A stretch of DNA of 32,592 nucleotides from Lineolata rhizophorae (Eukaryota > Ascomycota > Dothideomycetes > Lineolatales > Lineolataceae): positions 363,895 through 396,486 of the forward strand of contig MU001672.1 in assembly GCA_010093515.1 (NCBI GenBank). Reading direction: 5' to 3'. Each line of letters opens with the position of its first letter. Position 1 is the first letter of the stretch. Positions 20,756 to 32,479 of this stretch are shown in pieces. Below the pieces are notes generated by a model. The model saw only the letters and a program-made list of their open reading frames with translations. It was not told where the DNA came from and did no database searches. A program made the position numbers and the translations under genes.

Positions 20756-23112
20756 GTTGCGTGGCTGGGGCGCGGCAAGGCGGTCCTAATCCGACTGGAT
20801 CTGCCGCGTTCCGCACGAATAGGTAAGTGTTAAGGTTCTGTTCGGCCTCTTCTGCGCCAGCCCTGGAGTCACGACCTGACGGGGGAAATGTTACTAGTGG
20901 ATCCGTGGGTCTGGGTGCGGCGGCATGGACTCTTGCCATGGTAGGGCGTGCGCGATATCGAAGAGTACCTTGGTCCGAAAAGTGGCGCCGGGATCATTAA
21001 GACTGGTCCAGAACCACTGGACAAACGCAGCTGTAGGCTACAACCACGTCTGGGGACATGGCCACGGGGTAGGAGTGGTGGCGCAGTCCAATCGTTCCAA
21101 GGGTCCAACAAAAGATGGAGATGGCTCGGAGTGGTGCTTTGTGGAACCTGTTGCGGTCACAAACGGCAAGACGGAGCGTGAGAGCACATGTCGCCCACAT
21201 GATTAAAGATACAGGAGCTGGCGTGCTCTAGCTCCCGAGAGGAACATTATCACGTCGGTATGCTTGCGTCTCAGTACGCTCTGCAAATATATTCTAGTTG
21301 TGTGGAGCGTCGTGATATCGCTTCACTAAACTGCAGAAAGAGAGTAAGATGAATGCGCGCAACATTTCCGGTCAGACCGGATTGCCGGGTTGGATATAAA
21401 CTGCAGGAGCCAGCTCCAGCTGCAAGGTGAAACGAAGAGGATCGTCGCTGTCTAGACTTGGGAGAACGTTCGCAAGCGACTCAAGTGTTGTCGCCTCCTG
21501 CTGTGATAGGGTGCCCTCCCTGTAAGTGACACTGGATTTCGTTTGATATACGAGCAGGATGATAGCTTGATTGTATCCTTGCGTGCTTCTGGTATTCGTG
21601 CGATGCTGCATCAACTGACTTCCTAATGTACAACCTTCGCGGTCATCTGACTGCGTAGTACGTCATATAAAGGGTGTGCACGAGAACGGCCGAGGAAGCT
21701 AAGGTAGCGATGGAAACGAAGCACAGAACATACAAGGTCTGACTCCTCGATACTACCCTAGCTGGTCTCTGGCGCCTTGAATATCTGTATATGTAATTAT
21801 GACATTGATAAGAGAGCTTCAACGTGACGTATGGTGAAAGAGCCATGAGCCAAGGAGAGGAAAGCTGAAAATATGATAGAGCGTGAGAGAAAGACGTTGT
21901 TCCACATTTTAGATAGCTATGTAGTTTCCCGCGTCTCGGCCTTTGCTCTAGGATAGAGACCCAGAACCCGATACGAATTGCGCAGAAGGAGAAGAATTGT
22001 GGAACCAACTCTTTGAGGCAGAATAACCAGTCAATTCCGTTGTCCATAGGCCCAACTAAGAAGCGCACCACGAACAAATGGTCGTGGATTTGGTCGGCTC
22101 CATCTGGTGTCACCGTTGGCATGCACCCCTCTTATGTAGTTCCGGCAAGCCACGCCTGCAGGGGCGCGGATAGAAAGGAATAGGAATGGACAGTGGCTTC
22201 TGCCATGCCCCCACGCAGTACGCTTCGTTGTACGTTTCGTATGCAAGCCACACTCGATTGATTGCCGACTGCGTGGTTTACCCGAGACCGGTACGACGTG
22301 GCACCGTTGGTCCCGTAACGGTTATACGCATATATGCACGCGTGCCCACTGTGAAGGCCGAGGATGTGATCGTTGAGTTGGTCTGTCAGGCGTGCACCTT
22401 GCAGGTACGTCTGCGACAACTCTAGAAGGCCGTGCTAAGCGAAGATCTTCGCCCTGGTTTTTGCAATGGATCGATATGCTGTGTCCCAACAAATAACCGG
22501 GTGGAAGATACCAGACGTAGTCTAGAAAGGCATCCTGCGGATGAAGTCCACGTCATCCACATGGCACACAGGGTAACACCGCCGCAATGTGAGACTATAG
22601 CTCTCTGAAAGAACGCGAGTAAGCTTGGACAAGATATAAGGTTGGCAAATTGGAAATAATAACTTACCGAAAATTACTCTTTAAGGACGCGAAAGTCAGA
22701 ATGAGACAAAGTCTTGAACAAGATTTCAATAGGAACAGTGGTATGAAGCAAACGGAGAAAAGGCGGCACTGAGTGCAATGTAATTCTTTCAACCGAGCTT
22801 AGCATATCGTGAAGAGGAGAGCTGATGCTATTATGGCCATATCCGTTGAAAAGTATTGTTCATTCGGTGGATATAAGTTATGATTGGACTTAGTTAGACC
22901 TTCTAGATGGGCCATTTGGAGGAACCTCCCTTTCTATAGCGCACATAGTGTTGAGCAAGTGATCACTCTAGAAACCCCCAGAACGCCAAAACCAAACCCA
23001 GATCTCCCATATCAATGCACACATATCCCCTTATGCTGTCACTGTCTCATGCTGTCATTGTCTCATGCCTTAATTGTAAGTATTTGCCAATCCTCGCAAC
23101 ATGGAGAAGACG

Positions 23113-24420
23113 TCAACCCATCTTCGCTTGATGAATGAATCGAGCGAAGCTGAAGTCGTTGCCGGATGGATCTCCACTTTCTCTCTCCTTCTGCAAAGCT
23201 TCACGATACCTCTTCGCCAAGCCATTATCAGCATCTTCGGTTTCCATCTCCTCATCCTCGTCCGGCTCCACGAGACCCTGGCCCATATCCTCATCATCCT
23301 CGTCTTCATCCTCCATGTCACTTATGGTCTCCGGCTCCAGTTTCCCCGGCTTCTTCTGCTTGCTGCCCCCAGCTGTTGATGCACCCGAGACGTTCATATC
23401 GCGCATCAATTTGCCCAGTTCCTTTTCCCTACGCTCCTGCTTCTGCTTCTGTCTCTCCTTCTGCCGCCGCTCTAGCTCCGGCTTATAATCCCTCTCGAAC
23501 TCCTCGGCCTTTTCCTGCACGGCTTTGAAGAACTCATCCACGCCCGCACCTGTCATCGAACTGACCCCAACCACCTTCAAGTGGCTGTAGAACTCCTCTA
23601 GCATCAAACTCATACTGTTGAGCAAAGAGCCCATGTATCCGCTGCCCCCACCCCCGCCCGCCACGCTACTCTCGCCGCTCTCTAGCCCACCAAACATTCC
23701 CGTCTCCTCCTCCCGCATGAGCGCTGCCTGGAAAGCCTCGAAATCCGTCATCCACTCTTTCGCGAACGTCGCATCCTTGACATCCGTTTTGTTGAAAACG
23801 AGTATCATGGGCAACCGTGTCTTGTATAGAATGGAGCACGCGTACAGCATGTTGCTCATGAAGGTAGACGTCGAGGCCGTGCGCGGCGTGTCGATCACGT
23901 AGGCGATGACGGTCGGGAAGGAGGATGCTAGGGCCCCGAGTAGGATGTCGCCCGAAGCGCTCCACACAAAAACCTCGATCTGGCCGGGCGTGTCAACTAG
24001 GATGTGTTTGATCTGCTTCTGCCGCGCCGCGCTCGCTCCACTGGAGCCTCCTGTGGCTCCCGGATTCAGGTCGGACTGCGGCAGCGGGGCAGGGGTAGTG
24101 CGCGTCTCCAGGATCTTGAGGATCTGATCGACCTTTGTGGCGAAGAGGTTGAGCGAGGTCAGGATGCCGCCGTTTGGGCCTAGGTTGTACTGCCGCATGA
24201 CTTCCTTGTAGTTGACTGAGTCGCGGATGTCGATATTGGGCTCGAAGGGTACGGAGTGCACGGCTGGGTCGAGATTGAGTACGTAGGGAGCGGTTCGTCG
24301 GGAGTGTAGGTGAGAGTTGAGGCGCTGCATGAAAGTTGTCTTGCCGGAGCCGGCCATGCCAATGCAGACGATGGTGACTGGCTTTTGGTTGGGCTGTGGC
24401 GCAGCACCGGTGGAGGCCAT
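23113..24420 (-). CDS. GPN1: GPN-loop GTPase 1 (Npa3/Gpn1), RNA polymerase II assembly and nuclear import
   Basis: Single uninterrupted frame of 435 residues from ATG at 24420. Motifs in order: P-loop GMAGSGKTT (21-29), the family-defining GPN in YNLGPNGG (81-83), switch DTPGQIE (143-149), base-recognition NKTD (210-213), and the GVSSMTG region near the C-terminal part of the G domain. A Gly/Ser-rich insert (about residues 117-132, and another near 255-270) interrupts the usual fold spacing, as in fungal members. The tail is a Glu/Arg/Lys helix and then a strongly acidic stretch. Gpn1 works with Gpn2/Gpn3 in assembling RNA polymerase II in the cytoplasm and shuttling it to the nucleus. It is divergently placed to cwf19. 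Identification is firm; length agrees with yeast Npa3 (about 385) plus inserts. Confidence 0.95.
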   Translation of the reverse strand: MASTGAAPQPNQKPVTIVCIGMAGSGKTTFMQRLNSHLHSRRTAPYVLNLDPAVHSVPFEPNIDIRDSVNYKEVMRQYNLGPNGGILTSLNLFATKVDQILKILETRTTPAPLPQSDLNPGATGGSSGASAARQKQIKHILVDTPGQIEVFVWSASGDILLGALASSFPTVIAYVIDTPRTASTSTFMSNMLYACSILYKTRLPMILVFNKTDVKDATFAKEWMTDFEAFQAALMREEETGMFGGLESGESSVAGGGGGSGYMGSLLNSMSLMLEEFYSHLKVVGVSSMTGAGVDEFFKAVQEKAEEFERDYKPELERRQKERQKQKQERREKELGKLMRDMNVSGASTAGGSKQKKPGKLEPETISDMEDEDEDDEDMGQGLVEPDEDEEMETEDADNGLAKRYREALQKERESGDPSGNDFSFARFIHQAKMG

Positions 24421-24784
24421 TTTCGTGGTATTGCAGAGGGATTAGAGGAAGTTTTACGTAGTAGCTATTTGAGCCCCGTCGAGGGTCTGATAGGGCGGAC
24501 CAGAGCCTGTGGACGTCTCGACGATCTGAAGCAGGCGTGTCTTGAGCAGAATAAGGCTTTCTTAATATATTACTAGAAAAGGTGAAGGGCCACGTTTAGC
24601 GGTGCAAAAAGCGAGTGTGGCATCTGAGTGCAACCTGAAAGACTTAAAGCTGCGATGCTCGGCAAAACTATTTTGCTTCGGAGGCAGCTCTGCCTTCTGA
24701 CATCACAGCTAATAGCTGCACACCAACTCTTTTTGGTCTAAAGTCCAAAACCACTACGGCTCTCGACGCATAAACAAACTAATT
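24421..24784. promoter_or_regulatory. Divergent promoter between gpn1 and cwf19
   Basis: The two start codons are 364 bp apart and face away from each other, so both promoters must lie in or overlap this interval. It shows no long coding frame. No TATA box or known regulator site was recognised. Confidence 0.6.
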
Positions 24785-27293
24785 ATGGGCCTCTCCGATT
24801 TCGAACGTGATCTTGCGGCAGAGAAGAACAAGCGTGAGCGCGAGTCGCACATAAAAAAGCGCCACCGGAGCCGTAGTCGCAGTCACAGCCGTGAGCGCCA
24901 TCGCCACCACCATCGCTCCAAGGTACGTTTTCACTTAATTATCCTTCTGCATTCGGCCTCGCAGCCAATTCTGCAGCCTAAGAATTGCAAGGCAAGAAAT
25001 TGATATAGCGACAGGACCCAGACCGCCACCGGCACGACGACCGCGAGCACAAACGCTCTCGGCACCACCATCATCGCCGCCGACATTCGTCGCGCTCGCG
25101 CTCTCCGCGCCGAGACTCCTCGCGGCACCGCCACCGACGGCGGCGATCGCGCTCGCCTTCGTCGCCGCGATCGGACAAAGAAGCCGCGACCGCCGCCGCC
25201 GCCGCCGAGAAGCATGGCGGGAGCGAAACCTCGGGCCTGCGGCGCGACGCGTGGATGGAAGCGCCGGACGCGCTCGACGTCGACTACGTGCAGCGCGGCA
25301 AGCGCACGGGGCGAGAGCGGCAGGAGCAGCCGAGCCGGATGCGCTCGACGCGCGAGGACTACGAATTGAAAGTGCACGAGAAGGAGTTGAATCGGCACTT
25401 GAAGGATTTGAGGGAGGGCGATGGGCAGGAGGACGATGAGATGGGTGATGGGGGGCGGCGCCCCTTTGCGGATATCCCGGAGGCGGAGAGGGAGAATATG
25501 GTGAGGGAGCCCGCAGCGCATGAGGTTGGCTATACGTTTGGCGATAAAGGGTCTGGGTGGCGCATGACGAAGCTGAAGGGCGTCTATCGCGAGGCCCGGG
25601 AGACGGGACGGACGGTGGATGATGTGGCGTTGGAGCGGTATGATGATATGAGGGATTTCGACGATGCGCGTGAGGAAGAAATTGAGCTGGACAGACGCAA
25701 GATGTATGGGAAAGACTATGTTGGGAAGGAAAAGCCGTCTGGGGAGCTATTTCAGCAGCGGAAGCTGGATATGGGATTGCGGAGATCGTCTACGAGAGAC
25801 AAAGAACAAACCCGGCAATCATCACCGCAGGAGCGGATTCCTCAGGGGCAGGTCATTGAGGAGGACGAGCCGCCTGTGAAGACGGTCGTGCTGGATCAGA
25901 CGGCGCTGAACAAGATGAAGGCGCAGATGATGCGGGCGAAGATGCGGGGGGCACCCGACGCAGTGAAGTTGGAGGCGGAGTATAACGCCGCTATGGCGGG
26001 TGCGGCAAATACAAAGGAGCCGGAAGTTGTGGTACTTGGTGCGATGGATAACCGGATGTTGGCCGGGGCGCGCAAGGGTGAGGTCAAGGACATTGGGACG
26101 AAGAGGAGCAGGGAGCGTGGGCTTGTGGAAGAGAATGAGGACATGAGCGTGGAGGATATGGTCAGGCAGGAGAGGAGAACTAGAGGTCAGGCCGGTGGAG
26201 AGGGCCGCATGCTAGCAGAGCGGATTGCGAAAGATGGAAAGTTCGACGTATGTGGTATTCTCTATGTTTGATTGGGGGTTCACTGCTAACCTCGCTATAC
26301 AGAATGATCTCGACTACATGGACGAGAATGCTTCGAAGCTGGCAAAACGCGTTCAGAAATCCGAGATCAACCTTCGCAACATGGCTATCAGCGACTTCCA
26401 AAAGATGAACCGCATCCTCGACACCTGCGCGCTCTGTCACCATGAGGACACCAACACACCGCCTGTCGCACCCATTGTATCGCTAGCCACTAGGGTGTAT
26501 ATGACACTTCCTCCTGAGCCTGAGATCAGCGAAGGCGGGGCGTGCATCGTGCCGATCCAACATCGCGTCAATCTTCTTGAGTGCGACGACGATGAATGGG
26601 AGGAGATTCGAGTAAGCATTAACCCCAAAATTGCGATGGCGAAAACGCAATCTAACTAGACTCTAGAACTTCATGAAATGCCTGACACGCATGTATCATG
26701 ACCAAGGCCGCGACGTCGTCTTCTACGAGAATGCAGCGCGACCGGAGCGCAAGAAGCATGCGGCGATGAATGCCGTGCCAGTGCCGTATGAGCTCGGCGA
26801 GACCGCTCCAGCCTTTTTCCGCGAAGCTATCCTGACGGCGGACGAAGAGTGGACTCAGCACAAGAAGTTGATAGACACGCTTGCTCGGTCTCGGGACGGT
26901 TTAGGTAATGCTGCATCCATTTATAATCACGTGCTGGATTGCTAACATTTCGGTATAGGAAAATTGGCGTTCCGTCGCACGATTGCCAAGGAGATGCCAT
27001 ATTTCCATGTAAGTTGGGTTTTCCTTTGGCTGCTTCTGTTCCTTCCCATGCTGACCTAACGGCGGATATAGGTCTGGTTCGAACTTGACGGCGGACTTGG
27101 TCACGTGGTCGAAGACGCAAATCGCTGGCCCAAAGGCGACCTTTTCGCGCGCGAGACGCTTGGCGGCATGTTGGACGTAGAGCCTAATGTTATTAAGAAG
27201 CAGGGACGCTGGCAGAGGAATGATCCAAGGGTGGACAGCTTCAGGAAGCGCTGGCGGAAGTTTGATTGGACTAGGGTTTTGACCGACGGTTAA
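24785..27293 (+). CDS. cwf19: Cwf19 splicing / lariat-debranching associated factor (six exons)
   Basis: Exons 24785-24922, 25009-26247, 26303-26611, 26667-26904, 26959-27008, 27072-27293 give 2196 nt, 731 residues, all in phase; introns of 54-86 nt have CTAAC-type branch sites. Residues 15-90 are Arg/Ser/His-rich (RS-like). The middle is charged and helical with a conserved GDKGSGWRMTKLKGVY block. The C-terminal half holds the two CwfJ domains: CwfJ-C-1 with DTCALCHHE (C501, C504, H505) and the HIT-like PIQHR (H546), and CwfJ-C-2 starting near VWFELDGGLGHVVED and ending FDWTRVL. Cwf19 (yeast Drn1, human CWF19L2) associates with late spliceosomes and with the lariat debranching enzyme. The start MGLSDFERDL is the usual one. 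Firm identification. Confidence 0.95.
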
Positions 27294-28564
27294 CCTGAGT
27301 ATGAGGTGTATGGGGTGTGTGGGGTGCATGGGGTTCCGTACGAAAAGAAAATTTCTTGCCGGGACGTTTATCCCCAGATAACGTATTTGGGCCTTGGTGT
27401 AAGACTACCGTGGGTCTTGCTCGAGTGCGGGCATAACGAAAACGGCATGTTTAGGGCACCGGCTTGTCTGTTCCATGGCTCCTATTATCGAGGCTGCTCC
27501 GTGGACGTGCTATAGTATCGGTCACGCCGCCTTCGCATAAGAATAACCGTTGCACGCGTGCCCTTCCCCTCCGGGATTATTGAGGCTACTAGGAGGAGTC
27601 TGACTAACCATGTCATGTACCCCAGTGGGATGATGTTCTCTGGCTGGTCAGAACTCTACCTAAGATTCTGTACAGATATAAGCCAGCGCTTCCCGCGGAA
27701 GTCTTCACGTCTATCTCAGTCCAGCCCGCTGCAGGTATATCTCACACGGTTCACACGACGTCCGATATCCCTCTTCGGCGCCACAAAAGGAATCATAGGT
27801 GACGCGTAGACTTGCGTCGGAGAGTCTGGATCTTGTCATAATCTCTGCCGTCCGGTGCCCGGTGCCCCGCGCGGCACGGCCCACGATCCCATCTCCTAGC
27901 TCTCTACGGAGTACGGTGCCATCTGATGCTTCCGGCTAAGGCAAGCCTCCACACCTTCTTCAGCCGGGGCGTCGAGGGTCTCTCTGACGCTGCCCGCTAG
28001 GCGTTGTACATATTATGGATGGACCCTTGGAAGCCCAGCACGGGCAGGTAGTACCTTGGTGGCCACATACCCAGGCAAGCCACTCAGCCCCGGGCCGGGT
28101 GACGTAGTGCGCCGGGCGGCCAACCAGGGGCCGCCGCTTCGCCTCGTGCGCGCCCGGATCCGTGGATAGGGATAACTCGCGTCACTTTGACCACACCAAC
28201 TCGGGCGATTTGCCGGTGTGAGCCAGCCACACACCCTCTCCGCGTGTCTCTCTTCGCCGTCCAAATCTCTGCGACCCATTTTTGCGCTGTTGCGTGTGAG
28301 CAGCGCAGCAGCGCGCGTGAGGCTTCGGGCGGGAAGAAGCGTGTGTGGGATTTGTGCGGGTGGGTGTGCGCTGTGCATGCTGCTGTTGCCTTTTCCCCCC
28401 GTCCGGCGCATTCCTCGACAAATACTTACCTTAGCACCCGAGTTGAAGCCGCTCTGATGCCGCCGGCGGCTTATTATTACTAGTCCGGTCCTCGCAACCC
28501 ATCTTCCTACTATTTTGAAGCCTTTTTCTTTTGGACCTGCCGCTCCTATGTCGTTTCGCCGGTC
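27294..28564. other. Intergenic region cwf19 - ppn1
   Basis: No supportable gene in 1.27 kb; small frames at 27558-27809 and 28013-28483 have no motifs. It should contain the cwf19 3' end and the ppn1 promoter; 28395-28560 is pyrimidine-rich before the ppn1 start codon. Confidence 0.45.
27904..27919. repeat. Dispersed 16-mer CTACGGAGTACGGTGC, copy 2
   Basis: Exact match to 20678-20693, same strand, 7.2 kb away; neighbouring bases differ. Confidence 0.4.
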
Positions 28565-31231
28565 ATGAAGTTCGTTGCGGTGTCGACGAGCCTCTTGGCC
28601 TGCTGGTGCGTCACGGCATCTGCGCCGCTAGCCCGGGTCGCTGCGGTCCCGACCACACCTGGCGCAGGTACAATCGCGCAAGCAGCACATGATAGCGAGC
28701 ACGTGCGAGCCGCGGAACCGAGCGTTCTGAAGGGCGAGGAGAGGAAGTTGAAGGGCAAGTTTTTGCATATAACAGGTGAGCTCGAGGTTTTCGTTTCCTA
28801 TGGATGCGACGGTCCACTAGAAACGTTAAAGGCGGCATTGCGAGCGAACGTTGTGGAAGTAGTAGTCACGCAAGATTTGTGGGACAAGGTACAACGCTCG
28901 CGCGCACAGTTTGGACTAACAAGCTGCGCTTGAATTAGATATCCACCCAGATCCCTTTTACAAGGTATACTCGTCGACAGAGAAGGGAGACGCATGCCAC
29001 CGCGGAAAGGGCCCAGCGGGCTACTACGGCGCCGAAACGTCAGCATGCGATTCGCCACTATCGCTAGTCAACGCGACCTTCGACTGGCTGTTCGAGCACA
29101 TACGGGACGAAATCGACTTCGTAGTCTGGACGGGCGACTCGGCGCGCCACGATAATGACGAGAATATCCCGCGTTCTGAGAGGCAGCTGGTGGACCAGAA
29201 TCAGATGATTGCGGACAAGATGTTCGAGGTGTTTGGGAAGCAGGATAACATCAACGATACCGATCCAACGAACGATCTTGTTGTGCCGATTGTGCCCACG
29301 TTTGGCAATAACGACATTATGCCGCACAATATCTTTGAGCCGGGTCCAAATCGGTGGACGCGGAAATATTTGGAGATTTGGGAACGGTTTATTCCAGAGG
29401 AGCAGAGGCATGCTTTTCAACATGGCGGGTGGTTCTACACGGAGGTCATTCCGGGCAAGCTGGCCGTTGTGAGCTTGAACACAATGTAGGGAATTCCTGT
29501 TGCCTTATATCCTAGATTGCTCTCATAACTTCAAAATTGTACGACTGGGGGTGCTGACTATTTAAATGCTTCGTTCACAGGTACTTTTACGACTCCAACT
29601 CTGCCGTCGACGGGTGCGCCATGAAGAGTGAGCCTGGCTACGAGCACTTCGAGTGGCTGCGTATCCAGCTTAAAATCCTCCGTGAGCGCGGCATGAAAGC
29701 CATCCTGATCGGGCACGTTCCGCCAGCGCGCACCCCCAACAAGCAAAGCTGGGATGAGACCTGCTGGCAGAAATTCACCCTCTGGACCCGCCAGTACCGC
29801 GACGTCGTCATTTCTTCCGTCTTTGGCCATATGAACATCGACCACTTCATGCTCCAGGACTTCGAGGACCTTAAAAAGGGGACCAAGAAGGGGAAGATGC
29901 CCGGAGAACTACGCGCCTTGGGCGCAGCTGGGGAAGAGGAGGACGAGGCCGGTGATCAGATGTTCTCCATCATGTCGGCGAGCGACTATCTGCTTGATCT
30001 ACGGAAACGCTGGTCCAAGATTCCAGCGCCTCCTAGCATCGCCGTGGGCGGCATGGACGGCCCCGTTGATATCGAGCATGAGTCGTTCTGGCAGCAGACC
30101 GTGAGCACGTTATCGCGCTTTTTCGGCATCGCGCCACAGAAAAAGAAGGGCTCGAAGCCCGAGTTTGACGACGCTATCGGCGGGCCTTGGGGCGAGCGGT
30201 ATAGCGTCTCCCTTGTCTCGGCAAGCGTCATCCCGAACTACTTCCCAAGTTTTCGCGTCGTCGAATACAACATCACAGGGCTCGAGGACCTGAGTCCCGG
30301 CCCAAGAGCAGCCGAGCCACCAACGCCTGATTTTGACCTCGAATCCGACGAGGATGAGGACGCATACGATGAGTGGGAAGATGGTGAATGGGAGGACGAT
30401 CACGATAGCGATGACGATCTCGACGCCCTTGAGGAACAACAGCCCCTCAAGCACGGCGGCAAGAAGTCTAAGGGCGACCCAGAAGCCCAAAAGAAGAAAA
30501 AGTACAAGTTCAAGGTCCCCAAGGGTCCCTCCAAGACGACTCCTCCCGGTCCGGGCTACTCGCCGCAGCCCCTCACGCTTCTGGGCTATACGCAGTACTA
30601 CGCCAACTTGACCTACACCAACAACGACTTCCACTCAACGGCGGCGGCGGATGCGCAGGCAGCTGAGTTGGAAGGAATCTTGCCGGCAATCGTGGCGTTC
30701 GACGTCGAGGAGGGCGGCGAGGTGGGCGAGCAGAAATGGAAAGAGGGGAAACATGCGGGTGAGGTGCCCAAGGGAGTCAAGAATGGAAAGAAGCATAAGC
30801 CGAATCCTATGGAGTTCAAGTTCGAGATAGAGTATAGCACGTTGGATGACGACGTTTGGCGATTGGACGACATGACGGTTCGCAGCTACTTGGAGTTGGC
30901 AGCGAGGATTGGGGGGAAGAAAGTTAAGGGTGTCGATCTTGCGCAAGAGAACGTTGTTCGGGAAGTGGAGGATGCAAATGAAGATGAGGAAGGAAGTGGA
31001 GGCGAAGAGAGCGATGTCGAGATGGACAAGAAAAAGAAGAAGAACAAGAAGAAGAAGATGAACAAGGTGTGGTACGAGTTCGTTAGGCGGGCGTTTGTCG
31101 GGACAATGGATCCCGCGGATATAAAGCGCCAATTCTTTCGAGGGTTAAGCGATGGCGCGGTAGAACAGATGACTATAGATAAAGAGCAAGGGCAAGAAGA
31201 TACGGGCGCTGCGGCGGACTGCGAGTTGTAA
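28565..31231 (+). CDS. PPN1: Vacuolar endopolyphosphatase Ppn1 (three exons)
   Basis: Exons 28565-28775, 28939-29485 and 29581-31231 total 2409 nt, 802 residues. Intron 1 (163 nt) ends CTAAC...TTAG and intron 2 (95 nt) has GCTGAC and CACAG; the latter splits the Met codon of LNTMYFYDSN. Residues 1-20 form a hydrophobic signal or membrane anchor. Metallophosphatase motifs in order: DIHPDP (71-76), GDSARHD (136-142), GNND (193-196), GHVPP (297-301) and GHMNIDHF (335-342), which hold the two metal ions. The enzyme cuts long inorganic polyphosphate chains in the vacuole. The C-terminal third carries an acidic tract (around residue 500), a Lys/Pro-rich segment, and near the end an Asp/Glu/Ser stretch running into a poly-Lys block, then VWYEFVRRAFVGTM, the conserved end region. 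Firm identification. Confidence 0.95.
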
Positions 31232-32479
31232 ATGCTGGATCTGGTCTGGTTGCATTCACTCTTTTCCCTTTTTCTTTTCGCCCCTGAATTCGATCATTTT
31301 GGTTTGGCACGGTATGATACACCATGAGAGCATTGGGAAAAGGGGCGCATTTGACGAGGCGTTTCAACCTTTGGGCTGTGTATTAGAGCGTTTTAGAGGC
31401 CGTCGTGGTCGAAGCGGGCGTTGTAGTCTAGAAAGACCTATTTCTAAGAAAGGTTCTCCCACATTACTTCCTATGCTGAACTCTGAAGTGTGAAGACTCA
31501 TTATAGCTGTCCTGAGGTTCGCTCTGAAATTGGTGTCGTATCAACCGCTTTGGCATATCACCATAGTAGGAAATGCAAATGACAAGCAAGTCTTAGACCA
31601 ACTTTGAACCCTCCAGAAAAGTCGCTCCAAATGTCTTTCACATTTTGCTCGGATACATCGCCGGCCTAAAAGGGTCACCGTGACTGACCAATGATAGGAG
31701 GTCAGGGTCCAAGCGTAGACAGATCACGTGCGTCGCTTCTCACGCGTAGCCTTCTTAAGCCGCCGAGCCCTAAGCGAACCCTTTTATCTACATTCATCTT
31801 TCCTGCCTTCCTTCTTTCTCTAGTACTTCGTGCATTTCCCGTTCCCCATTGAAGCCTGAAGACATCGTCTTCATGTACTACTATTAACTAATAGTCCACG
31901 ATGGCTTTCCTCCTTGTTCGTCTGCTTGTTATGTAGGATTCTTCGTGACGACCGTCAGGAGCTAACAACAAGAGACGCGGTAACCTTGGGCTACGCGCCG
32001 CCAATGGCGACGACGCTGGCGTCGAGGCCCATGACCTTCAACTAATATTACGTGAGTACTTCAAATCTCCTTTGTGCCTTTGGCCTTAAGCACCTCTTTG
32101 CATGATGACAAGCAATTCTGCAATACGGAAGGGGTTCTTACATGGAACACCACTGTCGATGTAAAATTCACTACACTTGATCTGAAATCCCTTTTTATTT
32201 CGCCTTTCACTCTCTACGCGACCATGTTAGATCACATGCTGACTAGTCATACGCTTGATGTAGTGTAGACACGAAAGTGCCCACCGTCGATCAACGACGA
32301 ATGATGGCTTTCGACCTATTGCACTTCTAAAGGACAGCCTACGTAAAGCACTGGCACTATGTGATGCTAATAAGGGTGAGATAACCCCCTTTAAAGTATG
32401 AGTGGCCGTTATACAAAACCAGGCATAGGGACGCTAGGAATAAGTGGTAGATATTTCTGCTTCGACCATCATGAGCCTA
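31232..32479. other. ppn1 3' region and a promoter-like stretch without a firm gene
   Basis: Bases 31232-31700 look like 3' and spacer DNA. Around 31724 there is a CACGTG E-box, and 31785-31850 is strongly pyrimidine-rich, as in a core promoter. It is followed by an ATG at 31901 in a CACGATGG context, a CTAACAACAAG acceptor-like site near 31970 and a GTGAGT donor near 32051. A small spliced frame can be drawn here but has no recognisable product, so no CDS is called. Confidence 0.35.

Larger units (their letters stand above)
19301..23112. other. Gene-free region between the FlbC-like gene and gpn1
   Basis: No supportable gene. Bases 20400-20760 contain a cluster of plus-strand G runs. A minus-strand frame at 21643-22122 (159 codons) has hydrophobic stretches but no recognisable family and no convincing exon partners. 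The stretch 22440-23100 is AT-richer and probably holds the gpn1 3' region. Confidence 0.45.

Noticed and set aside
20925-21206. Plus-strand frame with a GYNHVWGHGHG segment
   Set aside because: Looks protein-like over about 60 residues, but no start, splice chain or known family supports it.
21643-22122. 159-codon minus-strand frame with hydrophobic stretches
   Set aside because: Suggested a membrane protein, but no recognisable family and no in-phase exons upstream or downstream could be built.
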